Positions 51,924-61,582 of a stretch of 64,000 nucleotides of DNA are shown here, piece by piece. The DNA is taken from positions 2,666,001 to 2,730,000 of the forward strand of contig NZ_CP064939.1 of assembly GCF_015679185.1 (NCBI RefSeq), given 5' to 3'. A program made the translations under genes and the position numbers. The stretch is from Pedobacter endophyticus (GTDB taxonomy: Bacteria > Bacteroidota > Bacteroidia > Sphingobacteriales > Sphingobacteriaceae). The notes beneath the pieces were generated by a model. The model was not told where the DNA came from, did no database searches, and saw only the letters and a list, made by a program, of their open reading frames with translations. Position 1 is the first letter of the stretch, and every line of letters starts with the position of its first letter.

Positions 51924-54350
51924 ATGAATAAACTTAAACTATGTACTTTAACAGCAGTGATGCTGCTCATAAATCTGGTTGCCTTTGGGCAGCAATTTGC
52001 AACCATTAAAGGAAAAATAAAGACCGCAGATGGCAAACCAGCATCATTTATCTCTGTAGGGCTAAAAGGTAAGGGTCAAGGTACAACTTCTGATGAAACG
52101 GGTAGTTACACCATCAACCGTGTTAAGCCCGGCACATATATGATAAAAGTATCTGCAGTTGGAGTGAACCCGATCGAGAAAACAGTTACGGTAACATCTG
52201 AAGAAACTAAAATTGTAGATTTCGTAATTGTTCAGAATTCTACGGAATTAAGCGAGGTTAATATCAATAAGCATCGGGCAAAATACGCGGCAAAAAAGAG
52301 TAATGATGTTGCGAAAATGCCGCTTAGCAATTTAGAAAACCCTCAGGTATACACCACAATTACGAAGGAAACCTTTACAGATCAATTGATATTTTCGGTT
52401 GATGATGCAACGCGTAACGCAGTTGGTATTCAGAAATTATGGGAATCAACTTCACGTGGTGGAGATGGTGGTGCATATTATGCATCAAGGGGTTTTATTG
52501 TACAGTCAAAACTAAGAAATGGGATTGCAGGTAATGTAACAAGTCGTAACGATGCAGCAAACATAGAAAGTGTTGAAGTAATTAAAGGCCCGTCAGCAAC
52601 TTTATTTGGCAGTACGTTAACGTCGTATGGGGGTTTAATTAATCGTATTACCAAAAAGCCCTTCGAAGGCATTGGCGGAGAAGTTACTTATTCTGCTGGC
52701 AGCTATGATTTAAATAGGGTAAGTGCTGATTTTAATTTCCCTGTTGATAAAGCAAATCTCATTTATGCCCGTTTAAATACTTCTTATAATTACAAAGGCT
52801 CTTTCCAGGAAAATGTGTTCGATAGAGGTTTCTTTATTGCGCCAAGTTTATCTTACAAAGTAAACGATAAATTAGATTTTACTTTTGATGCAGAAATTGC
52901 AAATGGTAAAAACACGTTAAAACCTTTTATTTTCTTTTATTTCCCTGTAGCACAACTAGGTTTTGACAGAGCGGATCAATCAGGAGTCGATTATAATAAA
53001 TCTTTCGCAGGTGGCCCGATGAAACAAAAATACAACAGCACAAATTTCTTCGGACAAGCCAATTACAAGTTCAACGAAAACTGGTCATCGCACACAAGTG
53101 TTTCAACAAACTATAGTTTTTCTAATGGACGAGGAACGTACCTTTTCCTTGTGCCGAATAGTTATTTTAACCCAGCAGCAGCACCAGGTGCCGATTATTT
53201 ATCAAGAGCTGATCAATCTACAGATAACAGCGAAGTATATACCTATGAAGTTCAACAAAACTTTAATGGTGCCTTTAACATAGGCTCAGTTAAAAATAGA
53301 ATTGTTATAGGTTTAGATTATTTACGCCAAAATTCTGATCAATTGTATTACTCTATAGATACTTTTGATATAACAAACAAGAACGGAAATGACGCTAATT
53401 ATGCAAATTTTAACGAAAAAAATTTAGCCGCATTTTATGCAGCAAATTCTTATTCCAAATATCCGATTAATTTTAAATCAAATACCTATAGTGCATATGT
53501 TTCTGATGTTATTAATTTAACGGATAGGCTAATTGCTTTAGCTGCCTTAAGGGTCGATCGTTTTGACAACAAGGGCAATTCAGATCGAGCAGGGTCAGCA
53601 CCAACTGGCGCTTACAAACAAACCGTTTTCTCTCCAAAATTTGGTTTAGTTTTTCAGCCAATTAAAGATCAATTATCGCTATTTGCAAACTATCAAAATG
53701 GATTCAATAATATTAATGGCATAGATTATCAAGGTAATGCATTTAAGCCAGAACAAGCAAATCAAGTTGAAGGTGGTATAAAATTGGATGCTTTTAACAA
53801 TAAAATAACAGGTTCAGTATCTTATTACTACATCAAAGTTAAGGATATTGTTAGGGGCTATAACGGAGATCCTTCAAATCCAAATGCACAAATTCAAGAT
53901 GGGAATAAAATAAGTAAAGGTATAGAGGCAGAAATTATAGCAAATCCTGTTAATGGCTTAAATATTATCGCAGGTTTTGCATATAATGATAATAAATTAG
54001 TAAATGCATCACCAGATGTCGAAGGGAGAAGAGATGCCTATTCTGCCGCTCCCTATTCAGCCAATTTATGGGTAAGTTATAAATTCAACACAGGCTCATT
54101 GAGCGGGTTCGGTTTAGGCGCTGGTGGAAACTATGCCAGCGATAACAAAATTGTAAACAGTGTAAGCCAGGGTGTTTTTATTTTACCTGCTTATAAAGTG
54201 TTCAATGCTTCTGTATTTTACGATCACGCAAGATTTAGATTAGGTGCTAAAGTTGACAATTTTACCAATCAAAAATACTGGACTGGCTATAGTACGATGA
54301 ATCCTCAAGACTTAAGAACTTTCACCGGTAGCGTTACCTACAAATTTTAA
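51924..54350 (+). CDS. TonB-dependent receptor, probable siderophore uptake
   Basis: 808 residues: signal peptide (LINLVAFGQ), CarboxypepD_reg-like domain (IKGKIKTADGKPASFISVGLKG), plug (YYASRGFIVQSKLRNG, VIKGPSATLFGS), 22-stranded barrel and a C-terminal strand ending VTYKF. TonB powers ligand uptake across the outer membrane. Long, near-identical stretches with the preceding receptor show a tandem duplication. The neighbours (PepSY and DUF6607) point to an iron-siderophore ligand. Confidence 0.92.
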   Translation: MNKLKLCTLTAVMLLINLVAFGQQFATIKGKIKTADGKPASFISVGLKGKGQGTTSDETGSYTINRVKPGTYMIKVSAVGVNPIEKTVTVTSEETKIVDFVIVQNSTELSEVNINKHRAKYAAKKSNDVAKMPLSNLENPQVYTTITKETFTDQLIFSVDDATRNAVGIQKLWESTSRGGDGGAYYASRGFIVQSKLRNGIAGNVTSRNDAANIESVEVIKGPSATLFGSTLTSYGGLINRITKKPFEGIGGEVTYSAGSYDLNRVSADFNFPVDKANLIYARLNTSYNYKGSFQENVFDRGFFIAPSLSYKVNDKLDFTFDAEIANGKNTLKPFIFFYFPVAQLGFDRADQSGVDYNKSFAGGPMKQKYNSTNFFGQANYKFNENWSSHTSVSTNYSFSNGRGTYLFLVPNSYFNPAAAPGADYLSRADQSTDNSEVYTYEVQQNFNGAFNIGSVKNRIVIGLDYLRQNSDQLYYSIDTFDITNKNGNDANYANFNEKNLAAFYAANSYSKYPINFKSNTYSAYVSDVINLTDRLIALAALRVDRFDNKGNSDRAGSAPTGAYKQTVFSPKFGLVFQPIKDQLSLFANYQNGFNNINGIDYQGNAFKPEQANQVEGGIKLDAFNNKITGSVSYYYIKVKDIVRGYNGDPSNPNAQIQDGNKISKGIEAEIIANPVNGLNIIAGFAYNDNKLVNASPDVEGRRDAYSAAPYSANLWVSYKFNTGSLSGFGLGAGGNYASDNKIVNSVSQGVFILPAYKVFNASVFYDHARFRLGAKVDNFTNQKYWTGYSTMNPQDLRTFTGSVTYKF

Positions 54351-54378
54351 TTTACTTAACCCCTTAAACCGAAAAATT

Positions 54379-55089
54379 ATGAAAACTAAATTATTATTGC
54401 TTATTTTATTTGTTGGATTTGGCATTTCGAGTGCATTTTCTCACGCCATGTGGATCGAAAGCTCATCAACAGGCAAAAAAGGCCAAGCCCAAGAGGTAAA
54501 AATTTTTTTTGGCGAATATGAGCACAACGAAGTAGATTCGGCCGCCAAGTGGTTCAGCAACCTAAAAGATTTTAAATTGGTTTTAACAGCTCCAAATGGT
54601 ACAACAAAGGTTTTAACCGCGTCGCCCGATGTTTTTTTCTACAAAGCCAGTTTCACTCCCGATCAAAACGGAACCTATAAATTATCTGTGGTACATGAAG
54701 TGGCAGACATTTATGAAAAAGCCAAAATAGAATATTACGCTTTTGCCGATGTTGCTGTTGGAAGTGCAAAGCTGAACACAACATTCCCTGCTGATGCAGC
54801 CTTAACCATAAGGCCCGAAAAACAAGTTACAAAAGTGGGCGAATCTGCTGCACACCAGGTAATTTACAACAAAGCACCATTTGCAAAGCAAAAATTAACA
54901 GTTGTAAATCCTGAAAGAAAAGGAACTCCTGCTGAAACCGATGCTGACGGAAAATTCACATTCAAGCCGGCGCAAAAAGGGAACTATTTCATCGAAGGCT
55001 TTACGGAAGAAAAAACGACTGGAAAATTAAATGGCAAAGACTACGAAAAAGTTTGGCATTTGGTAACCTATACCACGCAAATCAACTAA
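54379..55089 (+). CDS. DUF4198 periplasmic protein
   Basis: 236 residues with a signal peptide (LLILFVGFGISSAFS). HAMWIES follows, the N-terminal His-containing start common in DUF4198 proteins. Then come Ig-like/beta-rich domains with LTVVNPERKGTPAETDADGKFTFKP. DUF4198 proteins accompany metal or siderophore transport genes; a metal-binding role is possible. It starts 28 bases after the second receptor. Confidence 0.85.
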   Translation: MKTKLLLLILFVGFGISSAFSHAMWIESSSTGKKGQAQEVKIFFGEYEHNEVDSAAKWFSNLKDFKLVLTAPNGTTKVLTASPDVFFYKASFTPDQNGTYKLSVVHEVADIYEKAKIEYYAFADVAVGSAKLNTTFPADAALTIRPEKQVTKVGESAAHQVIYNKAPFAKQKLTVVNPERKGTPAETDADGKFTFKPAQKGNYFIEGFTEEKTTGKLNGKDYEKVWHLVTYTTQIN

Positions 55090-55412
55090 GCAAAATTTAC
55101 AGTTATTAATAAGGCTGTAACATGAAGTTAAACTCAATTTTAATTTGATATCGAGTTTTCCATAAATATTATAAAAATCGTCATTTCGAGCGCAGCCGAG
55201 AAATCTTTGAACCTGGCTTTACATAGAGATTTCTCCTCTAAAGGACCTCCTTTGGAGCACTTCGGTCGAAATGACGGCTCCTAGAGAGAACCCAACCGAT
55301 CGATACGGAAAGCATCGTCATTCCATGGTTTTATCTGTCCAGTCCGGTCAGGCTAGAATCAAAACTCGGGATAACAATTTTAATACAAGCTCATTTATTT
55401 TAAAAACGCTTA
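55090..55412. repeat. gene-free gap with a dispersed inverted repeat
   Basis: GTCATTTCGAGCGCAGCCGA followed by GAAATCTTTG at about 55181-55210, and an approximate inverse GAGATTTCTCC...TTCGGTCGAAATGACG at 55229-55275, form one element of the same type as at 33166-33255. No gene seen; a 66-codon ORF here is translated repeat. Confidence 0.7.
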
Positions 55413-56615
55413 ATGGAGCCAACCAAACCAGTCCAAAAAAAACATACCAAATCACGCTTAAGAAGAATTAGCGATTGGCTGCATTTGTGGCTTGGCATTG
55501 CTTCGGGCCTGATTGTTTTCCATTTGGGCGTTACAGGCTGCATTTATGTCTTTCAAAAAGAAATTACCGAAATTATTCATCGGAAGGAATTTTTTGTAGA
55601 AGTTCCGGCAAAACAACAAACGCTACCATTAAGCACATTAAAAACAAACGCCGAGAAAGCCTTAGGTGGAGCGAAAAAGATATCGTTCATTACCGCTTAC
55701 AAAGCGCCCGGGCGTGCATGGGAATTTGGTGTTTATAAAGCGGGCAATCCGCAGGCTTTCTGGTATTTCGATTCGGTAGATTATTACGATGTTGTGTATG
55801 TAAACCCGTATAACGGCAAAATTACGCTGGTGGCCGATTATAAGTATGAGTTTTTCGGAGTTGTAAAAATGCTGCACTGGAGCTTTTTGATCAACCATCC
55901 CATTGGGCAACAAATTATAGGCTGGGCAACTTTTATCTTCGTTTTTCTGCTTATCTCAGGAATGATCATGTGGTGGCCCAAAAACCTCAAGAAATCCAAC
56001 TTCAACAAAAGCTTCAAAATAAAATGGAAAGCAAAATTTAAACGGGTCAATTACGATTTACACAATGTTTTAGGCTTCTACGTGATGACGATTTGCCTAA
56101 TGTTGGCCTTAACCGGGATGGTTTGGGCCTTTCAATGGTTTCAATCTACCGTTTATGTAGTAGCAGCACGAAGCACTGCGCCACCAGTTCAGGTCGATGT
56201 TATATCAGACTCGACCAAAACAATTGATGCAATTCCCCTTGACATTGCTTTTGAAACGGCAAAGATAAAATTCAGGGAGTTCGAACGAATTGGCATGTCG
56301 CCGGCCGAAGGCGGTACAGCCACAATTTATGCCTCCGGCTACCGCGGCGAAGAAACTTACTGGAATTATGATGAACTTCAATTCGATCAGTATTCGGGAA
56401 AGCTCCTACACTGGAAAAATCAGTCGGAAAAAAATGCTGGCGAAGCCTTAATTGGTATGAATTACGACATTCATGTCGGTGCCATATTAGGTTTGCCAGG
56501 AAAAATACTGGCATTTTTTGCCAGCTTCATTGCCGCCAGCTTACCCATTACCGGCTTCATCATTTGGTGGGGCAAAAAGAAAAAAAAGAAAAATCCCGCT
56601 GTTGCGGATAATTAA
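55413..56615 (+). CDS. PepSY-associated membrane protein (iron-uptake type)
   Basis: 400 residues. The start has the family pattern RISDWLHLWLGIASGLIVFHLG with a membrane helix. Three further helices lie near residues 170-190, 220-240 and 365-385 (for example MIMWWPK and GFIIWWGKK). PepSY domains occupy the periplasmic segments. Members next to TonB receptors are thought to reduce ferric siderophore in the periplasm; conserved His in WLHLW, MLHW, DLHN and DIHVG are candidate haem ligands. Confidence 0.9.
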   Translation: MEPTKPVQKKHTKSRLRRISDWLHLWLGIASGLIVFHLGVTGCIYVFQKEITEIIHRKEFFVEVPAKQQTLPLSTLKTNAEKALGGAKKISFITAYKAPGRAWEFGVYKAGNPQAFWYFDSVDYYDVVYVNPYNGKITLVADYKYEFFGVVKMLHWSFLINHPIGQQIIGWATFIFVFLLISGMIMWWPKNLKKSNFNKSFKIKWKAKFKRVNYDLHNVLGFYVMTICLMLALTGMVWAFQWFQSTVYVVAARSTAPPVQVDVISDSTKTIDAIPLDIAFETAKIKFREFERIGMSPAEGGTATIYASGYRGEETYWNYDELQFDQYSGKLLHWKNQSEKNAGEALIGMNYDIHVGAILGLPGKILAFFASFIAASLPITGFIIWWGKKKKKKNPAVADN

Positions 56616-56635
56616 TATAACCTAAAACTATATAG

Positions 56636-57562
56636 ATGAAAATTTTAAGTTCAATTTTAGTGCTGGCAGGGCTAATGGCCTTTGGTGCTCATGCGCAAGA
56701 CAAACTGGAGCAGGACAGAAATGCAATTAAATCATTGGCAGGATTTTACGAAGTAAATTTCAATTACGCCGATGTGAGTTCAGCAGACCCAAACTATAAA
56801 TTTAGCAAACCACATGATGCTCATGCCAACGAATGGGCAGAAATAATTGTTGATGAACCGAAAAGAATCGTGATACAACACTTGTTGGCCATAAACGATA
56901 CAACCGTGATTAAACACTGGCGCCAGGACTGGACTTACGAAGACACCGACATCATGCATTATACTCAAGATAATGCATGGAAAAAAACAACTTTAAACCC
57001 TGCGGATGTAAAAGGCAAATGGACACAAAAGGTTTATCAGGTTGATGATAGCCCTCGCTACCAAGGCTATGGCTTTTGGACACATATTGGCGGCCACAGC
57101 GCATGGCAGAGCGTAGCCGATTCGCCACTTCCGCGGAGAGAAGCTACCGTACGTAAAGATTATAATGTTTTAAATCGTGGCAGTAGGATTACCATCACCA
57201 AAAATGGTTGGATGTTTGAGCAAGACAATAAAAAAGTTGTTCGTACAGCCGAGGGAGACAAGGTTTTAGCAATTGAGAAAGGCTATGAGGAATTTACCAA
57301 AATCGACCCCAAAGTTTTCGAGTATGCGCAAAAATGGTGGAGCGATCAAAAATCTTATTGGGCCGATGTACGCGATGTTTGGGCTGATATGGCCAAAGCA
57401 TCACCAGGTAATTTTAAGGTTCAAACCGTGATTGATGGAAAATTACTTTATAGCACGCTTTTTAGCCTTGGCGATCAATCGATTAAAGAGAAATGGACGC
57501 CACAGCAAAATAAAGAAAGAATCAGAGCTGCAATACAGCCTTATTTGGCAAGTAAAAGCTAA
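56636..57562 (+). CDS. DUF6607 secreted protein
   Basis: 308 residues with a signal peptide (LVLAGLMAFGAHAQ) and the DUF6607 pattern: IKSLAGFYEVNFNYADV, HWRQDWTYED, GFWTHIGGHSAW, RREATVRKDYNVL. This family is found with siderophore uptake genes in Bacteroidota and Gammaproteobacteria; activity unknown. Starts 20 bases after the PepSY gene and ends the operon. Confidence 0.85.
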   Translation: MKILSSILVLAGLMAFGAHAQDKLEQDRNAIKSLAGFYEVNFNYADVSSADPNYKFSKPHDAHANEWAEIIVDEPKRIVIQHLLAINDTTVIKHWRQDWTYEDTDIMHYTQDNAWKKTTLNPADVKGKWTQKVYQVDDSPRYQGYGFWTHIGGHSAWQSVADSPLPRREATVRKDYNVLNRGSRITITKNGWMFEQDNKKVVRTAEGDKVLAIEKGYEEFTKIDPKVFEYAQKWWSDQKSYWADVRDVWADMAKASPGNFKVQTVIDGKLLYSTLFSLGDQSIKEKWTPQQNKERIRAAIQPYLASKS

Positions 57563-57591
57563 ACATTCAGGGACAAGTTGGTTGTTAGAAA

Positions 57592-57624
57592 AGAGAAGTC
57601 AAGCTTTAAAAGCTTGACTTCTCT
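57592..57624 (+). terminator. strong palindromic terminator ending the TonB operon
   Basis: AGAGAAGTCAAGCTTT and AAAGCTTGACTTCTCT are perfect 16 bp arms with almost no loop, followed by a T-rich stretch. Confidence 0.85.
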
Positions 57625-57716
57625 CTTTGGCTTTGAAGCAATTTTTTTGAAACAAAATGATCGAAGTAGATTCTACCAAAGCGATTAATCTTAACTTTAA
57701 GAGCTAATCGATTTCA

Positions 57717-58856
57717 ATGAAAAAACCAATCACAATATTTCTTTTATTCTTTGTTTGCAATTGCTCGGCTCAAGATTCGGTTTATGTCAGACAAGTGATC
57801 AACACCCTTACCTCAAAAGCATTATGGGGCCGCGGTTATACTAAAGATGGCATGACAAAAACAGCCGATTTTTTGGCAGCCGAATATCAAAAAATAGGGC
57901 TCAGCCGCATTTTAGGTAGCTTCAAGCAAGATTTTAGTTTCCCGGTCAACACCTTTCCGGGTAAGATGAAAGTTGTAGTCAATGGCAGAAAACTTACTCC
58001 CGGCAAAGATTTTATTGTGAGCAATGAAAGCCCCGGCACTAAACAACATGCGAATTTAAAAAAAATCGACAGCGCAACTTTTCAAACGGAATCGAACATT
58101 CGGGTACAGCTAAAAGATAAGTTGACTTGGTCGGTTGCTACCGAAGTTGGCAATATTACGGCCATTCAAATTAACCGTAACAACTTTACCGAGGTCCCCA
58201 AACAGATCAACATTGATGTAGAAAACAAGTTGATTCAAAACTTTACCGCTTCAAACGTTTGCGGCATCGTTAAAGGCACCAAATATCCAGATTCGGTATT
58301 AACAATTACCGCACATTACGACCATTTGGGAGGCATGGGCGCAGAAACCTATTTTCCGGGCGCCAATGACAATGCAGCCGGCGTAGCTACCTTATTGAGC
58401 CTGGCTAAATACTACGCCGCCAATCCACAACCTTACTCCGTTGCTTTCATTTGTTTCGCAGCCGAAGAGGCTGGGTTGCTCGGATCGAGATACTATACCG
58501 AAAACCCTTTGTTTCCACTTGAACAAATTAAATTTCTGATCAATTTAGACTTAGTTGGAACCGGCGAAAGCGGTATGACAGTAGTAAATGCGAGCGTTTA
58601 TCCGAGGGCATTTTTATTGCTGAATAAGATTAACGATGAACATAAATTGATCACAAAGATTAACCCGAGGGGAAAAGCGGCCAACAGCGATCATTACTTT
58701 TTTACCGAAAAAGGTGTGCCAGCTTTCTTTCTCTATACGCAAGGCGGGCCATCGGCCTACCATGATATTTTTGATAAACCCGAAACCTTACCGTTGACAG
58801 AATATAAAGATCTTTTTAAATTGATTGTCGATTTCAACCACGAAATCATGAAATAA
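57717..58856 (+). CDS. M28-family metallopeptidase (aminopeptidase)
   Basis: 379 residues with a signal peptide (IFLLFFVCNCSAQ). The dizinc peptidase site is visible: TAHYDHLGG (His ligand), GANDNAAGVA (bridging Asp), AAEEAGLLGS (catalytic Glu and ligand Glu), NLDLVG (Asp ligand) and a last His in SDHYFF. Acts in the periplasm or outside on peptides. Stands alone after the terminator. Confidence 0.9.
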   Translation: MKKPITIFLLFFVCNCSAQDSVYVRQVINTLTSKALWGRGYTKDGMTKTADFLAAEYQKIGLSRILGSFKQDFSFPVNTFPGKMKVVVNGRKLTPGKDFIVSNESPGTKQHANLKKIDSATFQTESNIRVQLKDKLTWSVATEVGNITAIQINRNNFTEVPKQINIDVENKLIQNFTASNVCGIVKGTKYPDSVLTITAHYDHLGGMGAETYFPGANDNAAGVATLLSLAKYYAANPQPYSVAFICFAAEEAGLLGSRYYTENPLFPLEQIKFLINLDLVGTGESGMTVVNASVYPRAFLLLNKINDEHKLITKINPRGKAANSDHYFFTEKGVPAFFLYTQGGPSAYHDIFDKPETLPLTEYKDLFKLIVDFNHEIMK

Positions 58857-58888
58857 GCTTAGTGTTAAGTCTAGCATAAAATGTCGTA

Positions 58889-58980
58889 TCGATTTGTCAC
58901 CTTGAGCGTAGTCGAAAGGAGGTAGCTGGGCTTCGACTAAGTTTATCTTTAGCGAAGCCAAAAGGCTCAGCCTCACAAAG
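58889..58980. repeat. dispersed repeat of the 'GAGCGTAGTCGAAAGG' type
   Basis: ACCTTGAGCGTAGTCGAAAG and the inverted partner CTTCGACTAAGTTTATCTTT lie back to back between the M28 and RES genes, related to copies at 22351 and 60140. Confidence 0.55.
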
Positions 58981-58996
58981 TATCGTTGGCATAACA

Positions 58997-59470
58997 CTAG
59001 CTACTATATAAAAGCATGTTCAGCAATCGAAAATCGGTACTGAAGTCGATAATCTCGCCAAAGGCAATTCGATTAAAATATTTCGATTGCGGGTTTAGGA
59101 TAATATTTTTCTCATCGGGAATAATAGCAGATGGGACGCTGAATGCCAGCGTTGCAGGGTCGTTTAGCAACTGCCCACCGATCCATTGCGTATAAGATAT
59201 GTTTTTTGTCCACTCATCTTCGAGCCTGTTCACATCAACATTAAAAATAATCTCCTCATCGTTGGGAATAGTGATTTTTAAAAGCGCAATGTTCTTCATA
59301 CTGTCGCTTCCCCTGGCGTGAACAACCTTCTCTAGCAAAGCCAACGAAATGTGCTCACTTGTGTAAATGCATGGCGTATTAACCTCATTCCAGCGGCCGC
59401 CAAATAATTTCGCCCCAACCCCTTCCCTATCATCCACATATCTTTTATCCGCTAATCGATAAACAATCAT
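58997..59470 (-). CDS. RES-domain toxin (NAD-degrading)
   Basis: 157 residues of the RES family: VYRLADKRY (Arg), GGRWNEVNTPCIYTSEHISLALLEKVVHA (the G-G-R-W and Y-T-S...E core). RES toxins degrade NAD. The ATG overlaps the antitoxin stop by 4 bases (ATGA). Confidence 0.9.
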   Translation of the reverse strand: MIVYRLADKRYVDDREGVGAKLFGGRWNEVNTPCIYTSEHISLALLEKVVHARGSDSMKNIALLKITIPNDEEIIFNVDVNRLEDEWTKNISYTQWIGGQLLNDPATLAFSVPSAIIPDEKNIILNPQSKYFNRIAFGEIIDFSTDFRLLNMLLYSS

Positions 59471-59895
59471 ATATAAACGCCATAAGCCATTCGGCCTAGT
59501 TCGTTGCTAATCAGCTTAACACCCCAAAATGATTTCAAGGCCGAAAAATCGAGGGTTTGATCTAAAACACGCTTGGGAGACAGCAGCCACTGTTTAACCG
59601 TTTCCGGCTTATCAAAAATCTCGAGCGCCAGTGCAGCCATATTTTCCAGTTGTAGCAAGTGTTCGGCAAACAAGCCCTCAAAAGGCTTATCCTCTTTAAT
59701 ATAACGTTGTAAAGTTCTATCGCTTATATGCAAAATATCGGCCCATTCTGCCTGGCTAAAAGGTAACCTTGAACTTAAAACCTCAAATTTTTTGATGGAA
59801 AACAATAACCCCGATGTGGTTTTTCGATACAACACTTCAGGCTCAGATGCAATTAAAATGTGGGCTTCTTGTTGATGATATTTTATCTTTTTCAT
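59467..59895 (-). CDS. Xre/MbcA/ParS-type antitoxin
   Basis: 142 residues. The N-terminal helix-turn-helix (SQAEWADILHISDRTLQRYIKE) binds DNA. The C-terminal DUF2384/ParS toxin-binding domain has LEIFDKPETVKQWLLSPKRVL and ends MAYGVYI, which inserts into RES toxins. Overlaps the toxin gene by 4 bases and lies just downstream of a palindromic operator. Confidence 0.9.
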   Translation of the reverse strand: MKKIKYHQQEAHILIASEPEVLYRKTTSGLLFSIKKFEVLSSRLPFSQAEWADILHISDRTLQRYIKEDKPFEGLFAEHLLQLENMAALALEIFDKPETVKQWLLSPKRVLDQTLDFSALKSFWGVKLISNELGRMAYGVYI

Positions 59896-59909
59896 ATTTC
59901 AAGAACTTT

Positions 59910-59947
59910 GTCGTACCAAGATACGACTTTTTTCCCGGGTTTTCAAA
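59910..59947 (-). promoter_or_regulatory. promoter and operator of the RES-Xre pair
   Basis: On the minus strand, TTTG (59947-59944), a 20-base spacer, then TATCTTGG (59923-59916), close to the TTTG-N20-TAnnTTTG consensus. The -7 box is the centre of the inverted repeat GTCGTA-N6-TACGAC (59910-59927), so a bound antitoxin would block it directly. Confidence 0.65.
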
Positions 59948-60378
59948 ATTAACCGCAAAAAATCAGGCAAATCGCTTTTAACTTTTCCGTGCCAGCCTTT
60001 TCTGTTTTCTGCATACCCTAAGGGCCAAAACATAAGCGTTATGTTGCCAAGGAAGCACAAAAAACACAGAATAATTTTTAATTCTTACCCCTGCCCGTTC
60101 GGTAAGGCGGGCGTACAAAGTCATTTAGTTAAGCCTGCTCGGCGTCAGTCTGAGCTTTTCGACTTCGCTCAAGATAAACTCAGTCGAAGACCTTTTTTAT
60201 TAGATAAAACCATTAACATCCGCCCTTCGACTCCGCTCAGGGTGACAATGTTCTATAATTTTATCCTTAACTAAATGACATTGGGCGGGCGTGATTTCTG
60301 GGCTTCTGTGGCTAATTGATTGTTAGAAAGCTTAACTTTATAAGCGATTTAACTTGAATCTGGGCATCGTCGGCAGTG
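59948..60378. repeat. gene-free gap with dispersed repeats
   Basis: Repeat segments at about 60090-60250 include GTCTGAGCTTTTCGACTTCG and CCCTTCGACTCCGCTCAGGG in a head-to-head arrangement. No gene. Confidence 0.65.
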
Positions 60379-61062
60379 CTAATTTAGTGTCAACCTCACC
60401 AAATACTGATCTTCGCCATCATCAAATATAACTTCGCAGTTCCAGCCAGTTTCTTGGGCAACGACTTTAATGGTTTCTTCATCAACATAAACCCAGTTAA
60501 ACCACTTGCCTTTTTCGCCTTGGTACTCATACTGATAAGACACCTCGCCGTAATATTGATTTTGAGGCTTCGGCATATCTTCATATAAATAAGCAATATC
60601 AGATGAATCGAAAATCAGCTGCCCGCCCGGATTAAGTAGGTTTTTAACTGCGATTAAAAAATGTTTAAAGCCTGCCAACGTTCCGGTAAGCCCAATGCCA
60701 TTCATCAGCATTAAAACGGTGTCAAATTTATCCTGATAAGAAAAAACATTTTTTAAAAACGCTTTTTTAACCCCTCTATCCTTCATAATTTCAACAGCGG
60801 CCTCAGAAATATCGATCGCCGTAACATCAATATTAAAAGCCTGAAGAAGCAAGGCATGGCTTCCTACCCCGGCACCCACATCCAGCACTTTACCGCTGCA
60901 CATTTTTAGCGCCTGCAACTCCAGTACAGGCATATCTTCATCATCGCGAAAGAAAAATTCAAGCGGCATTTCCTCAGGTTCGCCGTAAGAATTATGTAAC
61001 CAAAGCGTGTCGGCCTCACCTTTGTTGTATATATCGCTAAGCGCTTTGCCAAAAACATCCAT
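60379..61062 (-). CDS. class I SAM-dependent methyltransferase
   Basis: 227 residues with SAM-binding motif I VLDVGAGVGSHALLLQ, the acidic residue after the second strand in VTAIDISEAAVEIMKDRG, and NGIGLTG in the motif IV region (FDTVLMLMNG). Motif VI is LLNPGGQLIFDSSD. Small-molecule or protein substrate unknown. Confidence 0.88.
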   Translation of the reverse strand: MDVFGKALSDIYNKGEADTLWLHNSYGEPEEMPLEFFFRDDEDMPVLELQALKMCSGKVLDVGAGVGSHALLLQAFNIDVTAIDISEAAVEIMKDRGVKKAFLKNVFSYQDKFDTVLMLMNGIGLTGTLAGFKHFLIAVKNLLNPGGQLIFDSSDIAYLYEDMPKPQNQYYGEVSYQYEYQGEKGKWFNWVYVDEETIKVVAQETGWNCEVIFDDGEDQYLVRLTLN

Positions 61063-61204
61063 GAAAGCAAAGATAATCAGTAAAATTAAATGCCCAAACG
61101 ATAATAAATGTGTTAAATCGTCGAAATTATTTGGAGAACTAACCCATTAGTTTTAACTTTAAGGAAGGCGACACGTTTTGCCTCACCCTTATTGTAAAAT
61201 TATT

Positions 61205-61582
61205 ATGGAAATTAAAGATTTGACCAAAGCCGAAGAACAGATTATGCAGGTGATGTGGCAATTGGAAAAAGCATTTGTGAAAGAAGTAATTGACGAACTT
61301 CCTTTACCAAAACCGGCGTACAACACTGTTTCAACTATTATTCGGATTTTAGAAACCAAAGGCTTTATCGGCCACGAGCCTTTCGGAAAGGCCCATCAGT
61401 ATTACCCCCTAATTAGTAAAGAAGAATATAAGCGGCACGCAACGGAAAAACTTCTGGGCAACTATTTCGAAAATTCGGTAGAAAGCATGTTTTCTTTCTT
61501 TGTTAAGGAAGAAAAACTCGACTTAAGTGATGTTGATGAGATATTAAAAATGATTAATAAAATTAAACATAAGCCCAAATGA
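61205..61582 (+). CDS. BlaI/MecI-family repressor
   Basis: About 125 residues from the ATG at 61205, which places the winged-helix domain at the N-terminus (LTKAEEQIMQVMWQLEKAFV, YNTVSTIIRILETKGFI); an ATG 9 codons upstream is less likely. In this family the regulator represses its operon until cut after a signal from the M56 sensor. It overlaps the next gene by 4 bases (ATGA). The target may be its own promoter. Confidence 0.9.
   Translation: MEIKDLTKAEEQIMQVMWQLEKAFVKEVIDELPLPKPAYNTVSTIIRILETKGFIGHEPFGKAHQYYPLISKEEYKRHATEKLLGNYFENSVESMFSFFVKEEKLDLSDVDEILKMINKIKHKPK

Noticed and set aside
60041..60274. 77-codon ORF before the methyltransferase
   Set aside because: Repeat-derived; no conserved features.
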